From contig NZ_CP068771.1 of the NCBI RefSeq assembly GCF_018336935.1, forward strand, positions 5,270,001 through 5,334,000: a DNA stretch of 64,000 nucleotides. The letters are read 5' to 3'. Below, piece after piece: positions 9,348 to 21,447 of this stretch. The notes beneath the pieces were generated by a model. That model worked only from the letters and a program-made list of their open reading frames with translations, did not search any database and was not told the origin of the DNA. Within the stretch, counting starts at the first letter, position 1, and each line of letters starts with the position of its first letter. The DNA is from Serratia plymuthica (GTDB lineage Bacteria; Pseudomonadota; Gammaproteobacteria; Enterobacterales; Enterobacteriaceae). The position numbers and the translations under genes were made by a program.

Positions 9348-10634
9348 ATGTCGCAAACAGTGGTTCACCAAGGGCTGAACGTGAAACGCAGCCTACTGGA
9401 CGCCGTGCTGGCGGGGCTGATCGCCCTGATCGTGTTCGGGCCGATCGTTGGCATCGTGCTGAACGGCTACAGCTTTAACTTTGAGCCACGCCGGCTGGTG
9501 TGGATTATTGCCGCGGTGATGGCCGGGCGGCTGCTACTGAGCCTGTTCCTGCAAACTGCGCCGGGGCGCAAGGTACTGGCGCGGTTCGACGGCGGCAATG
9601 ACGGGGTGTATGTCCGGCCGATAGGGGCCAAGACCAACCTGCGCTGGATAATCCCGCTGATGGCGGTGATTGCGTTGTTATTCCCGTTCGTCGCCACCAA
9701 ATATCTGCTGACGGTGGCGATACTGGGGCTGATTTACGTGCTGCTTGGGCTGGGGCTGAACATCGTGGTTGGGCTGGCCGGGTTGCTGGATCTGGGCTAC
9801 GTGGCGTTTTACGCCATCGGCGCCTATGGGCTGGCGCTGGGCTACCAGTATCTCGGGCTGGGGTTCTGGGCGATGCTGCCGTTGGGGGCGCTGATGGCGG
9901 CGCTGACAGGGGCGTTGCTGGGGTTCCCGGTGTTGCGCATGCACGGCGACTATCTGGCGATCGTCACGCTGGGGTTCGGGGAAATCATCCGGCTGGTGCT
10001 GAATAACTGGATGTCGCTGACCGGCGGCCCGAACGGCATTTCGGTGCCGGCACCGACCCTTTTCGGGCTGGAGTTTGGCCGGCGGGCGAAGGACGGCGGC
10101 GTGCCGATCCACGAATTCCTCGGTATTGCCTACAACCCCAACCTGAAGTTTATTTTTATCTATGCGGTGCTGTTCCTGGTGGTGCTGCTGGTGCTGTACA
10201 TCAAACACCGGCTGACGCGTATGCCGATTGGCCGCGCCTGGGAGGCGTTGCGCGAGGATGAAATCGCCTGCCGTTCGCTTGGCCTGAACCACGTGCTGGT
10301 GAAGCTGTCGGCCTTTATGATGGGCGCTTCCACCGCCGGTCTGGCCGGGGTGTTTTTCGCCACCTATCAGGGGTTCGTCAATCCGACATCCTTCACCTTC
10401 TTTGAGTCGGCGTTGATCCTGGCTATCGTGGTGCTGGGCGGCATGGGGTCAACCATCGGCGTGGTGCTGGCGGCGTTTGTGCTCACGGTGGCGCCGGAAC
10501 TGCTGCGCAGCTTTGCCGAATACCGGGTGCTGCTGTTCGGCGTGCTGATGGTGGCGATGATGATCTGGCGGCCGCGCGGGCTGGTCCGTATCAGCCGCAC
10601 CAGCTTTGCGCCGCGTAAGGGGGTGGCGCCATGA
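9348..10634 (+). CDS. livM: Branched-chain amino acid ABC transporter permease LivM
   Basis: 428-aa second permease of the heterodimer, with the LivM layout. There are two N-terminal TM segments unique to LivM, then the core LGLNIVVGLAGLLDLGYVAFYAIGAY and the coupling motif ALREDEIACRSLGLN-...-KLSAFMMGASTAGLAGV. A strong GAGGGGGAAAC ribosome site precedes the ATG. The stop overlaps the livG start (ATGA), giving tight coupling. Confidence 0.95.
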   Translation: MSQTVVHQGLNVKRSLLDAVLAGLIALIVFGPIVGIVLNGYSFNFEPRRLVWIIAAVMAGRLLLSLFLQTAPGRKVLARFDGGNDGVYVRPIGAKTNLRWIIPLMAVIALLFPFVATKYLLTVAILGLIYVLLGLGLNIVVGLAGLLDLGYVAFYAIGAYGLALGYQYLGLGFWAMLPLGALMAALTGALLGFPVLRMHGDYLAIVTLGFGEIIRLVLNNWMSLTGGPNGISVPAPTLFGLEFGRRAKDGGVPIHEFLGIAYNPNLKFIFIYAVLFLVVLLVLYIKHRLTRMPIGRAWEALREDEIACRSLGLNHVLVKLSAFMMGASTAGLAGVFFATYQGFVNPTSFTFFESALILAIVVLGGMGSTIGVVLAAFVLTVAPELLRSFAEYRVLLFGVLMVAMMIWRPRGLVRISRTSFAPRKGVAP

Positions 10635-11506
10635 GCGACGCTATCTTGCGGGTTGAGCATCTGATGATGCATTTTGGCGGCATCAAGGCGCTGAACGACG
10701 TGAATCTGTCGGTTGAACGCGGTTCCATCACCGCATTGATTGGCCCTAACGGCGCCGGAAAAACCACGGTGTTCAACTGCCTGACCGGTTTCTACCGCGC
10801 CACCGGCGGCGCGATCCTGCTCAATACCCATAAGCGGCCGACCGACGTTATCCGGGTGTTGGGGCAGAAATTCCGCGCCGGCGACTGGGTTAACCCAAAG
10901 CGGCTCGGTTCGCGCGTCTACTATAAAATGTTCGGCGGTACCCATCTGGTCAATCGCGCCGGGCTGGCGCGCACCTTCCAGAATATCCGGTTGTTCCGCG
11001 AGATGTCGGTGGTGGAGAATCTGCTGGTGGCCCAGCACATGCTGAGCAACCGCAATTTGATCGCCGGCGTGTTCAATACGCCCGGTTATCGCCGGGCGGA
11101 AAACGACGCGCTGAACCGCGCCTTCTACTGGCTGGAGGTGGTGGAGCTGACGGACTGCGCCAACCGGCTGGCGGGGGAGATGTCCTACGGCCAGCAGCGG
11201 CGGCTGGAGATCGCCCGCGCCATGTGCACCACGCCGGAGATGATTTGTCTCGACGAACCTGCCGCCGGGCTGAACCCGGTGGAGACGGCGACGCTGAGCC
11301 GCATTATCCGTTTTCTGCGCCAGCATCACGGCATTACGGTGCTGTTGATCGAACACGACATGGGCATGGTGATGGAGATTTCCGATCGGGTGATCGTGCT
11401 CGATCACGGCGACGTCATCGCCGAGGGTACGCCGAAAGAAATTCAGCATAACGATACGGTGATCGCCGCTTACCTTGGTGCGGATGAAGAGGAGCTGGCG
11501 GGATGA
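10631..11506 (+). CDS. livG: Branched-chain amino acid ABC transporter ATPase LivG
   Basis: 291-aa ATP-binding subunit. Walker A is GPNGAGKTT (about residues 38-46). The ABC signature is MSYGQQRRLEIARAM and the Walker B region MICLDEPAAGLNP. LivG carries a longer segment between Walker A and the Q-loop than most ABC ATPases, seen here as LGQKFRAGDWVNPKRLGS... before LARTFQNIRLF. It overlaps livM upstream and livF downstream by 4 bases each. Confidence 0.95.
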   Translation: MSDAILRVEHLMMHFGGIKALNDVNLSVERGSITALIGPNGAGKTTVFNCLTGFYRATGGAILLNTHKRPTDVIRVLGQKFRAGDWVNPKRLGSRVYYKMFGGTHLVNRAGLARTFQNIRLFREMSVVENLLVAQHMLSNRNLIAGVFNTPGYRRAENDALNRAFYWLEVVELTDCANRLAGEMSYGQQRRLEIARAMCTTPEMICLDEPAAGLNPVETATLSRIIRFLRQHHGITVLLIEHDMGMVMEISDRVIVLDHGDVIAEGTPKEIQHNDTVIAAYLGADEEELAG

Positions 11507-12219
11507 GCAATGCGATGTTGGAGTTTCGCGACGTAGACGTGTTTTATGGCCCGATCCAGGCGTTGCAGCAGGTGTCGTTGCAGGTGAACGAAGGGGAAAC
11601 GGTAGCGCTGATCGGCGCCAACGGCGCGGGGAAATCCACGCTGTTGATGTCAATCTTCGGCCAGCCGCGCATCAGCGGCGGGCAGATCCTGTTTCGCGGC
11701 GAGGATATCAGCCGGCGTTCCACCCACTACGTTGCCAGCAGCGGCATCGCCCAGGCTCCCGAGGGGCGGCGTATTTTCCCGGATATGAGCGTGGAGGAAA
11801 ACCTGCTGATGGGCACCATTACCCTGGGCAATCGCTATGTGGATGAAGATTTGCCGCGCATGTTCGATCTGTTCCCGCGCCTGAAGGAGCGGCGCAACCA
11901 GCGGGCGATGACCATGTCCGGCGGCGAGCAGCAAATGTTGGCCATTGCCCGTGCGCTGATGAGCCGGCCGAAGCTGCTGTTGTTGGACGAGCCGAGCCTG
12001 GGTCTGGCGCCGATCATCGTCAAACAGATCTTCAGCATTCTGCGCGAGCTGACCCGTGGCGGCATGACGTTGTTTCTGGTGGAACAAAATGCCAACCATG
12101 CGCTGAAGCTGTCCGATCGCGGCTATGTGATGGTCAACGGTCAAATTCGCCTGACCGGCAGCGGTGCGGAGTTGTTGAGCAATCAGGAGGTGAGGAAAGC
12201 CTATCTGGGCGGGATTTGA
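11503..12219 (+). CDS. livF: Branched-chain amino acid ABC transporter ATPase LivF
   Basis: 238-aa second ATPase of the Liv transporter. Walker A is GANGAGKST, Q-loop region GIAQAPEGRRIFPDMSVEENL, signature SGGEQQMLAIARAL and Walker B LLLDEPSLGLAP. It is last in the five-gene set and convergent with the next gene. All five components are intact, so the transporter should be functional. Confidence 0.95.
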   Translation: MSNAMLEFRDVDVFYGPIQALQQVSLQVNEGETVALIGANGAGKSTLLMSIFGQPRISGGQILFRGEDISRRSTHYVASSGIAQAPEGRRIFPDMSVEENLLMGTITLGNRYVDEDLPRMFDLFPRLKERRNQRAMTMSGGEQQMLAIARALMSRPKLLLLDEPSLGLAPIIVKQIFSILRELTRGGMTLFLVEQNANHALKLSDRGYVMVNGQIRLTGSGAELLSNQEVRKAYLGGI

Positions 12220-12233
12220 ACCGTTACGCCGGG

Positions 12234-12252
12234 GGCCGGGAGGCTCCCGGCC
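12234..12252. terminator. Possible terminator hairpin between convergent genes
   Basis: GGCCGGGA pairs with TCCCGGCC around a 3-base loop, placed between the livF stop and the stop of the convergent hydroxylase gene. It is very GC-rich but neither strand shows a clear T-run, so rho-independent function is uncertain. Confidence 0.4.
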
Positions 12253-12257
12253 AGCGT

Positions 12258-12944
12258 TCAAAACTGGCGTTGGATCCAGCGCACGTTCAGCCGCACCAGC
12301 GCGACGATGCCATTGGACAACCAACGCAGGCTGGCGGGCAAATCGCGGCGACGAATATCCAGCAGCAGCACGGTGCGCACTTCCTCGCTGTCGTTCCACA
12401 CTTCGTGTTCGAAGGTATCATCCCACAGCATAAATTCCCCCTCGTTCAGCCGGTATTCGCGCCCATCGACCTTCAACACCGCCGCGGGAACGCCGTCGGC
12501 GCGTTTGGGCATCGACAGCACCAGATAACCGCGCAGAATGCCACGAAACGGGCCACGGTGCGCCGGCACCTGTTTGCCGGGCGCCAGGAAGGACAGCGAG
12601 GCGGAAAGCACGTCCGGTGAGGTGGCGATCAGCCCGGCCAGCGTCGGGCAGCGTTCAAGATTGCGGGTTATCGGCTGGCCATAGGCCTGCATGATAAACA
12701 TCCGCCAGTCGCGCGCGTCGTTGGCGGAGATCGACGCCTGTTCGCTCATGATCTCGTGAAAACGCGGGATATTGCGCAGATCCTGGGCAACGCTCAGCGC
12801 CTCATCACGTATCTGCGGCCAGGCTGCGGTAAAACGTTGTGCGTCGGGGAACAGGCGGTCGCTGTCGAGTACCGGCGCGCCGGAGATGCGGCGATCGTAA
12901 ATACCGCGTAACCGCAGCACTGCCCAATCATAGATAAATGACAT
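12258..12944 (-). CDS. Aspartyl/asparaginyl beta-hydroxylase family protein (LpxO-like)
   Basis: 228-aa cupin-fold 2-oxoglutarate/Fe(II) dioxygenase of the Asp/Asn hydroxylase family. His129 (PAHRGPFRGILRGYLVL) and His180 (DDTFEHEVWN) fit the two metal ligands, and Arg190 (EEVRTVLLLDI) fits the 2OG-binding position. The family includes LpxO, which 2-hydroxylates a lipid A fatty acid, but LpxO is longer and membrane-anchored, while here only the C-terminal stretch (WLSNGIVALVRLNV) is hydrophobic. The substrate could be lipid or protein. Confidence 0.8.
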   Translation of the reverse strand: MSFIYDWAVLRLRGIYDRRISGAPVLDSDRLFPDAQRFTAAWPQIRDEALSVAQDLRNIPRFHEIMSEQASISANDARDWRMFIMQAYGQPITRNLERCPTLAGLIATSPDVLSASLSFLAPGKQVPAHRGPFRGILRGYLVLSMPKRADGVPAAVLKVDGREYRLNEGEFMLWDDTFEHEVWNDSEEVRTVLLLDIRRRDLPASLRWLSNGIVALVRLNVRWIQRQF

Positions 12945-13259
12945 GGTGTCCTCGTTAGATAAGATGCGACTGCCGGGCGATCAACAACTGTAAGAAAAAC
13001 GGTATAGGTTCAATAGATTAGTATAGCCTTTCGCCATGTGAGAATAGTAGTGGCCGGTGACGATACCGGCAGGGAGAAGCGGGGGATCGGCTCGACAGAT
13101 TTACCGGCAACGGGCGTTCCCGTTCGGCAGCGAACCCGGTGTTTGCCTGAGTATGTTGTCGAAAAATACAGCACAATAAAAATGTGACGCATATCGCATT
13201 TTAACCGGCGGTTGGTTAAAATATCGCTACTGCTCGCATCTGTCCGGACCCCGTTAAAT
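12945..13259. other. Divergent intergenic region
   Basis: About 315 bases between the divergent hydroxylase gene and sotB. It should hold promoters for both. I see AT-rich patches but no operator, repeat or RNA structure I can support. Confidence 0.4.
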
Positions 13260-14447
13260 ATGGAACACACCCACGTCTCGCGCTCGACCGCCTGGTTGCG
13301 CGTGGTTGTCCTCGCCATCTCGGCCTTTATCTTCAATACCACCGAGTTTATTCCGGTCGGGTTATTGAGCGATATCGCCCAAAGTTTCTCGATGCAAACC
13401 GAGCAGGTCGGGCTGATCATCACGATTTACGCCTGGATCGTCGCCGCCGCCTCACTGGTGTGCATGTTGCTGACCAGCAAGATTGAGCGCCGCAAACTGC
13501 TGATCGGGGTGTTTGTGCTGTTTATTGCCAGCCATGTGTTGACCGCCGTGGCGTGGAACTTCACCACGCTGGTGATTTCCCGCGCCGGGGTGGCGCTGGC
13601 CCACTCGGTATTCTGGTCGATCACCGCCTCGCTGGCGATTCGCGTGGCGCCGGCGGGCAAGAAAGCGCACGCGTTGAGCATGCTGGCGGGCGGCACCGCG
13701 CTGGCGATGGTGCTTGGCCTGCCGTTGGGGCGCATCGTCGGCCAGTTGCTGGGGTGGCGCATGACCTTTATCGGCATTGCGGTCTGCGCCACCTTCGCGC
13801 TGGCGCTGCTGTGGCGCTTGCTACCGGTACTGAAAAGCGAGCATTCCGGTTCGCTGGCCAGCGTGCCTGTGCTGTTTAAGCGCCCGGCGCTGGTTCGCCT
13901 GTATATGCTGACCATTATCGTGGTGACGGCGCATTTTACCGCCTATAGCTATATCGAACCCTTTATCCAGACCGTGGCCGGGCTGTCGGAAAACTTTACC
14001 ACCCTGATGCTGTTGCTGTTCGGGGCCGCCGGTATTTTCGGCAGCCTGTTGTTCAGCCGTTTCAGCGAACGTTTCCCGTCGGGCTTTTTCATCGGTGCCA
14101 TCGCATTGTTGATGTCGAGCCTGTTGTTGCTGCTGCCGGCCTCCGGTGACGAAACCCACCTGACGCTGTTGTTTGCGGTATGGGGCGTGGCGATCATGGC
14201 GATTGGCCTGTCGATGCAGGCCAAGGTGTTGAACCTGGCGCCGGATGCCACCGACGTCGCGATGTCTATCTACTCCGGGTTGTACAATTTCGGCATCGGC
14301 GCGGGTGCGTTGTTGGGCAATCAGGTCAGCCTGCACCTGGGCATGGGCAACATCGGCTTTGTCGGCGCACCGCTGGCGCTGATTGCGCTGGGCTGGTGCC
14401 TGTTTAGCTTCTATCGCAGCGAGCGTTTATTGCAGCATCGGGCCTGA
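13260..14447 (+). CDS. sotB: Sugar efflux transporter SotB (MFS, DHA1)
   Basis: 395-aa 12-TM major facilitator. Long stretches match what I recall of E. coli SotB/Yde[71 protein letters not shown] and [10 protein letters not shown]. In E. coli SotB exports arabinose and IPTG. I chose the ATG at 13260, which aligns with the E. coli start; a TTG-initiated frame begins 48 bases upstream. No convincing Shine-Dalgarno precedes the ATG. It ends 9 bases from a convergent MFS gene. Confidence 0.9.
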   Translation: MEHTHVSRSTAWLRVVVLAISAFIFNTTEFIPVGLLSDIAQSFSMQTEQVGLIITIYAWIVAAASLVCMLLTSKIERRKLLIGVFVLFIASHVLTAVAWNFTTLVISRAGVALAHSVFWSITASLAIRVAPAGKKAHALSMLAGGTALAMVLGLPLGRIVGQLLGWRMTFIGIAVCATFALALLWRLLPVLKSEHSGSLASVPVLFKRPALVRLYMLTIIVVTAHFTAYSYIEPFIQTVAGLSENFTTLMLLLFGAAGIFGSLLFSRFSERFPSGFFIGAIALLMSSLLLLLPASGDETHLTLLFAVWGVAIMAIGLSMQAKVLNLAPDATDVAMSIYSGLYNFGIGAGALLGNQVSLHLGMGNIGFVGAPLALIALGWCLFSFYRSERLLQHRA

Positions 14448-14456
14448 CGGCTGCGT

Positions 14457-15992
14457 TTACCTTTCTTGTGCCGCGCCGTCATGCGCATGCAAACGGCCCA
14501 ATAACATAAATACCAGTAACGCGGTGCCGGCTGCGCCAACTGCCAGCAAATAAAGCAGAGTGCTGAACGCCTGATCATAGATATGCTGTGTTAGCCGGCG
14601 TTGGCCGGGCAGCAATGCGGCGGCGTGGTTGAGATCGCCCAGCGCCGCGCGGTTGGCCGCTTCGCTGATGGAGTGCGTACCGGCAGCCCCGGGCAGTGCG
14701 TCAAGCAGGCCGCCCTGAATCAGCAAGGCGAGCACCGCGCCGGCAATCGCGATGGCGATGCCATCGGCTGAGACACGTACCGCGTTGAAAATGCCGGTAG
14801 CCATGCCCGCCCGCTCTTTTTCCACCACGCTGACCGCCATCGCATCCATCAATCCCCAGGGCAGGCCGATACCGGTGCCGATCAACAGCATCGGTACTAT
14901 CAGGCCGTTACCGCTATTTTCCGTTAACCCATGAGCGAGCCAGGCCAATCCTGCGGCAGTCAGCAGCAAGCCGATGCCGGAGAGCAGGCCAGAGGTAAAG
15001 CGCCGCGCCAACAGTGCTGCGATAAAGGGCACTATCAGCAAGGGCGCCGCCAGGGCAATCATGGTTTTGCCGGCCTCGAATGCGCTCTGCCCGTCAATGC
15101 CGATAAAGCGCCCCGGCAGCATGACGATCAGTACCACAAAAAAGAATGCCGGCGAGGCGGCCAGTACCTGAACCCCAATAAAGCGGGGGCGGCGGAACAA
15201 GGTCAGGTCGAGCATCGGCCGCGCCACCCGTCTTTCAATCAGCACGAAGCCAATAAACACCCCCAGGGATAACAGCAATGAACCGGCTACCGACAGGCTG
15301 CGCCAGCCGTTTTCCGGCGCGAGCAGGATAGCGTAGGTGAATAACGTCAGCGCAGCGGTGAAACTGATCGCGCCGGGCCAGTCCAGCCCCGTCGCATGAG
15401 GGTTGCGGGACTCGATGGCCGCGAACAGCACCAGCGCAAACCCCACAACGGCGATCAACGCGGTGGCGATAAACACCCATTGCCAGCCTGCCGTAACCAC
15501 CAGCCAGCCGGATGCCAGCGGCCCGAAAGCCAGGCCAATGCCGAACGTGGTGCCCAGCAGGCTGAATACCCGGGTGCGGACCGGCCCGTGGAAGGTCTGC
15601 GCCAACGATGACATGGCGCCGGCGAAAGCGGCCGCGCCGGCCAGACCTTGCGCCAGCCGCAGGATATCTATCCCCACTACCGAGGGAGAGTAAGGGAGCA
15701 TCAGCGTCAGGAGGGTGAACGCACCCAGCCCGAGCAGCCAGACGCGCTTGCGCCCATAAATGTCGGTCAGGCTGCCGGCGGCCATCATCGCGCTGCCATA
15801 GGTGAGGATATAACCGTTGACCACCCAGCTCAGCTGTACGGCGGTGCCGCCCAGCGACTGGCTGATGGAAGGCAGCACCACCGCCGGGCCGGTGAAGCTC
15901 AGAGGAATAAGAATGCCGGTCAGGCAGGCGGCCAGCAATTGCAGCCATACCCGAATCTCAATGCGGTCTGCGGTGGAAGTTATCTGCGTCAT
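14457..15992 (-). CDS. MFS transporter, DHA2 (EmrB/QacA) family
   Basis: 511-aa exporter with 14 probable TM segments. It carries the DHA2 motifs GSLTDIYGRKRVWLLG (motif A, loop 2-3) and GPLASGWLVVTAGWQWVFI (motif C/B region). The ATG at 15992 is preceded by AAGATGAAAAC; an upstream in-frame start at 16049 would add 19 polar residues of no family character. It is divergent from a LysR gene 153 bases away, a common arrangement for an inducible drug or metabolite exporter. Cargo unknown. Confidence 0.88.
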   Translation of the reverse strand: MTQITSTADRIEIRVWLQLLAACLTGILIPLSFTGPAVVLPSISQSLGGTAVQLSWVVNGYILTYGSAMMAAGSLTDIYGRKRVWLLGLGAFTLLTLMLPYSPSVVGIDILRLAQGLAGAAAFAGAMSSLAQTFHGPVRTRVFSLLGTTFGIGLAFGPLASGWLVVTAGWQWVFIATALIAVVGFALVLFAAIESRNPHATGLDWPGAISFTAALTLFTYAILLAPENGWRSLSVAGSLLLSLGVFIGFVLIERRVARPMLDLTLFRRPRFIGVQVLAASPAFFFVVLIVMLPGRFIGIDGQSAFEAGKTMIALAAPLLIVPFIAALLARRFTSGLLSGIGLLLTAAGLAWLAHGLTENSGNGLIVPMLLIGTGIGLPWGLMDAMAVSVVEKERAGMATGIFNAVRVSADGIAIAIAGAVLALLIQGGLLDALPGAAGTHSISEAANRAALGDLNHAAALLPGQRRLTQHIYDQAFSTLLYLLAVGAAGTALLVFMLLGRLHAHDGAAQER

Positions 15993-16145
15993 GTTTTCAT
16001 CTTGCACATAATGGAAAGGCCCATAAACGGGGCTGCGCAGCGTGATCACTGCATAGCCACCAACATAATCCCTCCCGTACTGAAGAAAAATAGGCTAAAT
16101 TTCCATAGATATCGGACAAAAACGTCCAAAATCACAGAGGGCATC

Positions 16146-17045
16146 ATGGACAGTCTCAGCGGTATTCTGGCGTTCGTTCAGGTCGCGGAAACGCGCAGTT
16201 TCTCTGATGCCGGTCGGCAATTGGGCATATCCTCCTCCGCCGTGGGTAAAAGCGTGGCGCGCATGGAGGAACGGTTGGAAGTGCGCTTGTTTCACCGCAG
16301 TACCCGAAGTGTGACGTTGACGGCCGAAGGCGCGTTGTTTCTGGAACGCTGCCGCCGTATTTTGGCGGAAATAGCCGCCGCCGAGCTTGAACTTGCGGAC
16401 ACCCGGGCCGCGCCACGCGGCAAGCTGCGCATCAGCCTGCCACTGGTCAGCGGTTTGATGATGCCGGTGCTGACGGCTTTTATGCATCGGTATCCGGATA
16501 TCGAGCTGGATGTGGATTTTTCCGACCGTCTGGTCGACATCGTTGAAGAAGGGTTTGACGCGGTGGTGCGCACCGGCGAACCGGCCGATTCACGGCTGGT
16601 ATCGCGCCGGTTGGGCGTTTTCGAACTGGTGTTGGTGGCGTCGCCGGGCTATTTAAAACGGCGCGGCGTGCCGGAGAAACCTGCGGATTTGCTCAGCCAC
16701 GCCTGCCTGCAGCATAAATTCCCCACCACGGGGCGGTTTGAATCCTGGCCGCTGCGGCCATTGCCGGGCGAAGCCCTGCCGGAATTGCCGGCCACGATGA
16801 TCTGCAATACCACCGAGGCACTGTTGCAGGTAGCCCAGGCCGGGCTGGGTATCGCTTGCCTGCCGGATTTTATGGTGCAAGAGTCGTTACAAAGCGGCGA
16901 GTTGCGAAGGGTACTTGAGAGCTACACCGATCATCAGGGGACGTTCCGGGTTATTTGGCCGTCCAGTAAATATCTGGCGCCTAAACTGCGCGTTTTTATC
17001 GATTTTCTTGGTGAACGGTTACTTTCTCCTGGCATTCCTTTTTGA
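16146..17045 (+). CDS. LysR-family transcriptional regulator
   Basis: 299-aa LysR protein, with HTH in residues 1-60 (MDSLSGILAFVQVAETRSFSDAGRQLGISSSAVGKSVARMEERL) and effector domain after about residue 90. It belongs to the CrgA-like subgroup whose members often control a divergent exporter. The ATG follows GAGGGCATC. It probably regulates the adjacent MFS gene. Confidence 0.9.
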   Translation: MDSLSGILAFVQVAETRSFSDAGRQLGISSSAVGKSVARMEERLEVRLFHRSTRSVTLTAEGALFLERCRRILAEIAAAELELADTRAAPRGKLRISLPLVSGLMMPVLTAFMHRYPDIELDVDFSDRLVDIVEEGFDAVVRTGEPADSRLVSRRLGVFELVLVASPGYLKRRGVPEKPADLLSHACLQHKFPTTGRFESWPLRPLPGEALPELPATMICNTTEALLQVAQAGLGIACLPDFMVQESLQSGELRRVLESYTDHQGTFRVIWPSSKYLAPKLRVFIDFLGERLLSPGIPF

Positions 17046-17201
17046 TAACCCATGATGCGGGCGATGTATCTATAATATCGTCGTACAGTACAGATACTTT
17101 TCGATGGGTATATTATCAATGGTTAACCCAGGCAGTAATATGCTGCAGGTTTATTTTGATTTTACTTGAAAATAACGCCCCTAAAAGGGGCGATGATTTA
17201 G

Positions 17202-17579
17202 TTATTTTCTATCTTCAAAAGTTTGGAATTGAAGTTTCCAACAGTCGTTAATTTTCATCCAACTTTCAATGAAGTTTATTTTTCGAATGTCACCATTTCT
17301 TTCTGTTATTTCAGCCGATCCAGTTATAGATGCTAACCCATCAAAGGTGATGATGTGAACATCAATTTCCTTTCGTTTGATAGCCTCCATCGACATTGGA
17401 TCTTTTGATTTTAAAAGAGATAGTTTTCTGAGTTGGTGTTTTTTATAAACCAACATTTCGCCGTTAGTCGAAAAGAACCACTCAGCTTCAAGATAATCGA
17501 GCATATCAATATTTAGAGAAAAAAATGCGTTGTACCATTCTTTTCTCATTAACTCTAAATTCGATGCAATCTTGGTCAA
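17202..17579 (-). CDS. Small NTF2/SnoaL-like protein (hypothetical)
   Basis: 125-aa protein with the length and alternation of an NTF2-like alpha+beta barrel: N-terminal helix (LELMRKEWYNAFFSLNIDMLDYLEAEWFFSTNGE), then strands around IDVHIITFDGLASITGSAEI, ending WMKINDCWKLQFQTFEDRK. This DUF4440-like pattern ends in W-x-I-x5-W. No catalytic motif can be assigned. The first four bases overlap the end of the DUF2164 gene (ATGA). Strikingly AT-rich compared with neighbours, indicating acquisition. It may be an immunity-like or stress protein; the function is not known. Confidence 0.6.
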   Translation of the reverse strand: MTKIASNLELMRKEWYNAFFSLNIDMLDYLEAEWFFSTNGEMLVYKKHQLRKLSLLKSKDPMSMEAIKRKEIDVHIITFDGLASITGSAEITERNGDIRKINFIESWMKINDCWKLQFQTFEDRK

Positions 17580-17815
17580 ATTATCCTCTTCAAATCAATT
17601 TGCTCTTGTATAACCTCACTATACTTCGAGTGAGTTAAGATCGCGTCATCAATCCCTTTATTATAGATAGGGGGGCCAAATGTTGCCAAGATGAAATCGA
17701 ATAGAAAATCAGCATCGAATTGTTCTATCGTAAAGTCAAGGTTTTCCTTGAGATAATCTTTAAGTGAAGTAAGCAAAACTTCTTTATCTTCACTTTCAAT
17801 TTTTAACTCAGTCAT
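17576..17815 (-). CDS. DUF2164-like small protein
   Basis: 79-aa acidic protein. The pattern LLTSLKDYLKENLDFTIEQFDADFLFDFILATFGPPIYNKGIDDA matches my recollection of DUF2164 (amphipathic helices, then a conserved GP-x-IYNxAIxDA). Function unknown for the family. The start overlaps the end of an upstream frameshifted remnant and the stop overlaps the next gene, so all three frames look translationally chained. AT-rich. Confidence 0.6.
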   Translation of the reverse strand: MTELKIESEDKEVLLTSLKDYLKENLDFTIEQFDADFLFDFILATFGPPIYNKGIDDAILTHSKYSEVIQEQIDLKRII

Positions 17816-18105
17816 ATTTTGTCCTTATATTCGGTAAGTTAAATTTTACGTAGTTTTGGTTTTTGCATTCTTCAATCAATGCAGACTCCCATGAGTCAAT
17901 ATCTATTCCTTTAATACACATCCGAAAGGATGTTCTTTAACTCATTATTTTTCGACTCATTGCCACCAAAAGCAATAGGCTTACGCATATCTTCATATCT
18001 AACTAATGAGTCAAGGAATGTTTTTATTACATCAATTTTTCTTGGGCGTATTATAGGAAATGAGATATGCAGTGACCTTTCACTTTGCGTACTGATATAT
18101 ATCAG
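17808..18105 (-). pseudogene. Frameshifted, 5'-truncated gene remnant upstream of DUF2164 gene
   Basis: Two adjacent minus-strand frames join into one plausible protein. The upstream frame (18105-17914) reads ...SLHISFPIIRPRKIDVIKT...KNILSDVY and then hits TAA (17911-17913). A second frame (17921-17808) reads MCIKGIDIDSWESALIEEC...NLPNIRTKYD. A one- or two-base change at about 17910-17920 would give SDVYKGIDIDSW. No start codon lies near the 5' end, which stops at a TGA at about 18106. The TGA at 17808-17810 overlaps the DUF2164 start, the layout of an intact operon. Protein family not recognised. Confidence 0.5.
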
Positions 18106-18109
18106 TCAT

Positions 18110-18780
18110 TGCCCGCGGGTCGGGAGATTTTCCTGATCCTGAAGTTTCCCCCCAAGTGTTATGCAAAATATTTATAATTAAAAAATTATTTCCTTGATGG
18201 AATTTAAAACTATCACGTGTAACTCATTGCTTCAATGTTGTTGATTTATTATTTCTTAATTCAATTTGTTATTTTTATATTTCATTGTTTTTCGTTGAAT
18301 AATTCTTTTTTTTGTCTTTTTTATAGCAATAAAAAACGAAGCGTGGCTAATTGTTTTATTATTAATTAACGAGGGTTATGGTTTTGGGTGTAATATAATA
18401 ATATTTTAAATTTATTTTTATAATGATTCTTGTTTTATTATTCATCAGGGTAATTTGTTTGTTTTAAAAGTACTCTCTATAAATACGTGATTGGAAAGGT
18501 GGTCGTGTTCTAAAATGACGGGTTGTGACACTGCGGATGCAACAGCCCAGAGGTAGTATAAAATACAATAGGTTACAGTTTTGATACTTTCGAGAGCGAC
18601 ATGTGCCGGATTTTTTATATTGTCGGTTTCCATTTCTATACAATCAACGGATAACCGAGACAACAGAAAGGGATCACATCGAGCCACACAGTGTTGTGAC
18701 GAAGACAATCGGCGCTGAGTTCCCGCTATGGAACGTCCAGAGATTTTGACCTGAAATCATTTATTCGAAAAGTTTTACTG
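18110..18780. other. Very AT-rich gene-free stretch
   Basis: About 670 bases, extremely AT-rich between about 18160 and 18470 with long T-runs, and no frame with protein-like composition. Such tracts are typical H-NS targets and mark acquired DNA. The 87-residue minus-strand frame at 18445-18708 has no family features and I do not support it. Confidence 0.5.
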
Positions 18781-18800
18781 CAGTGAAGGGTGTTGAACAA

Positions 18801-18829
18801 CAAAAAACCGCCTGAGTGTTCTCAGGCGG
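18801..18829 (-). terminator. Rho-independent terminator of katG
   Basis: Perfect 9-bp stem CCGCCTGAG (18808-18816) with CTCAGGCGG (18821-18829), 4-base loop. On the minus strand it is followed by a TTTTTTG tract, 16 bases after the katG stop. Confidence 0.9.
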
Positions 18830-18845
18830 GCCGTTTTGACGATGC

Positions 18846-21447
<2,602 letters not shown>

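Noticed and set aside
18445..18708. 87-codon minus-strand frame in the AT-rich tract
   Set aside because: Lacks a ribosome site and any recognisable motif; long random frames are possible here.
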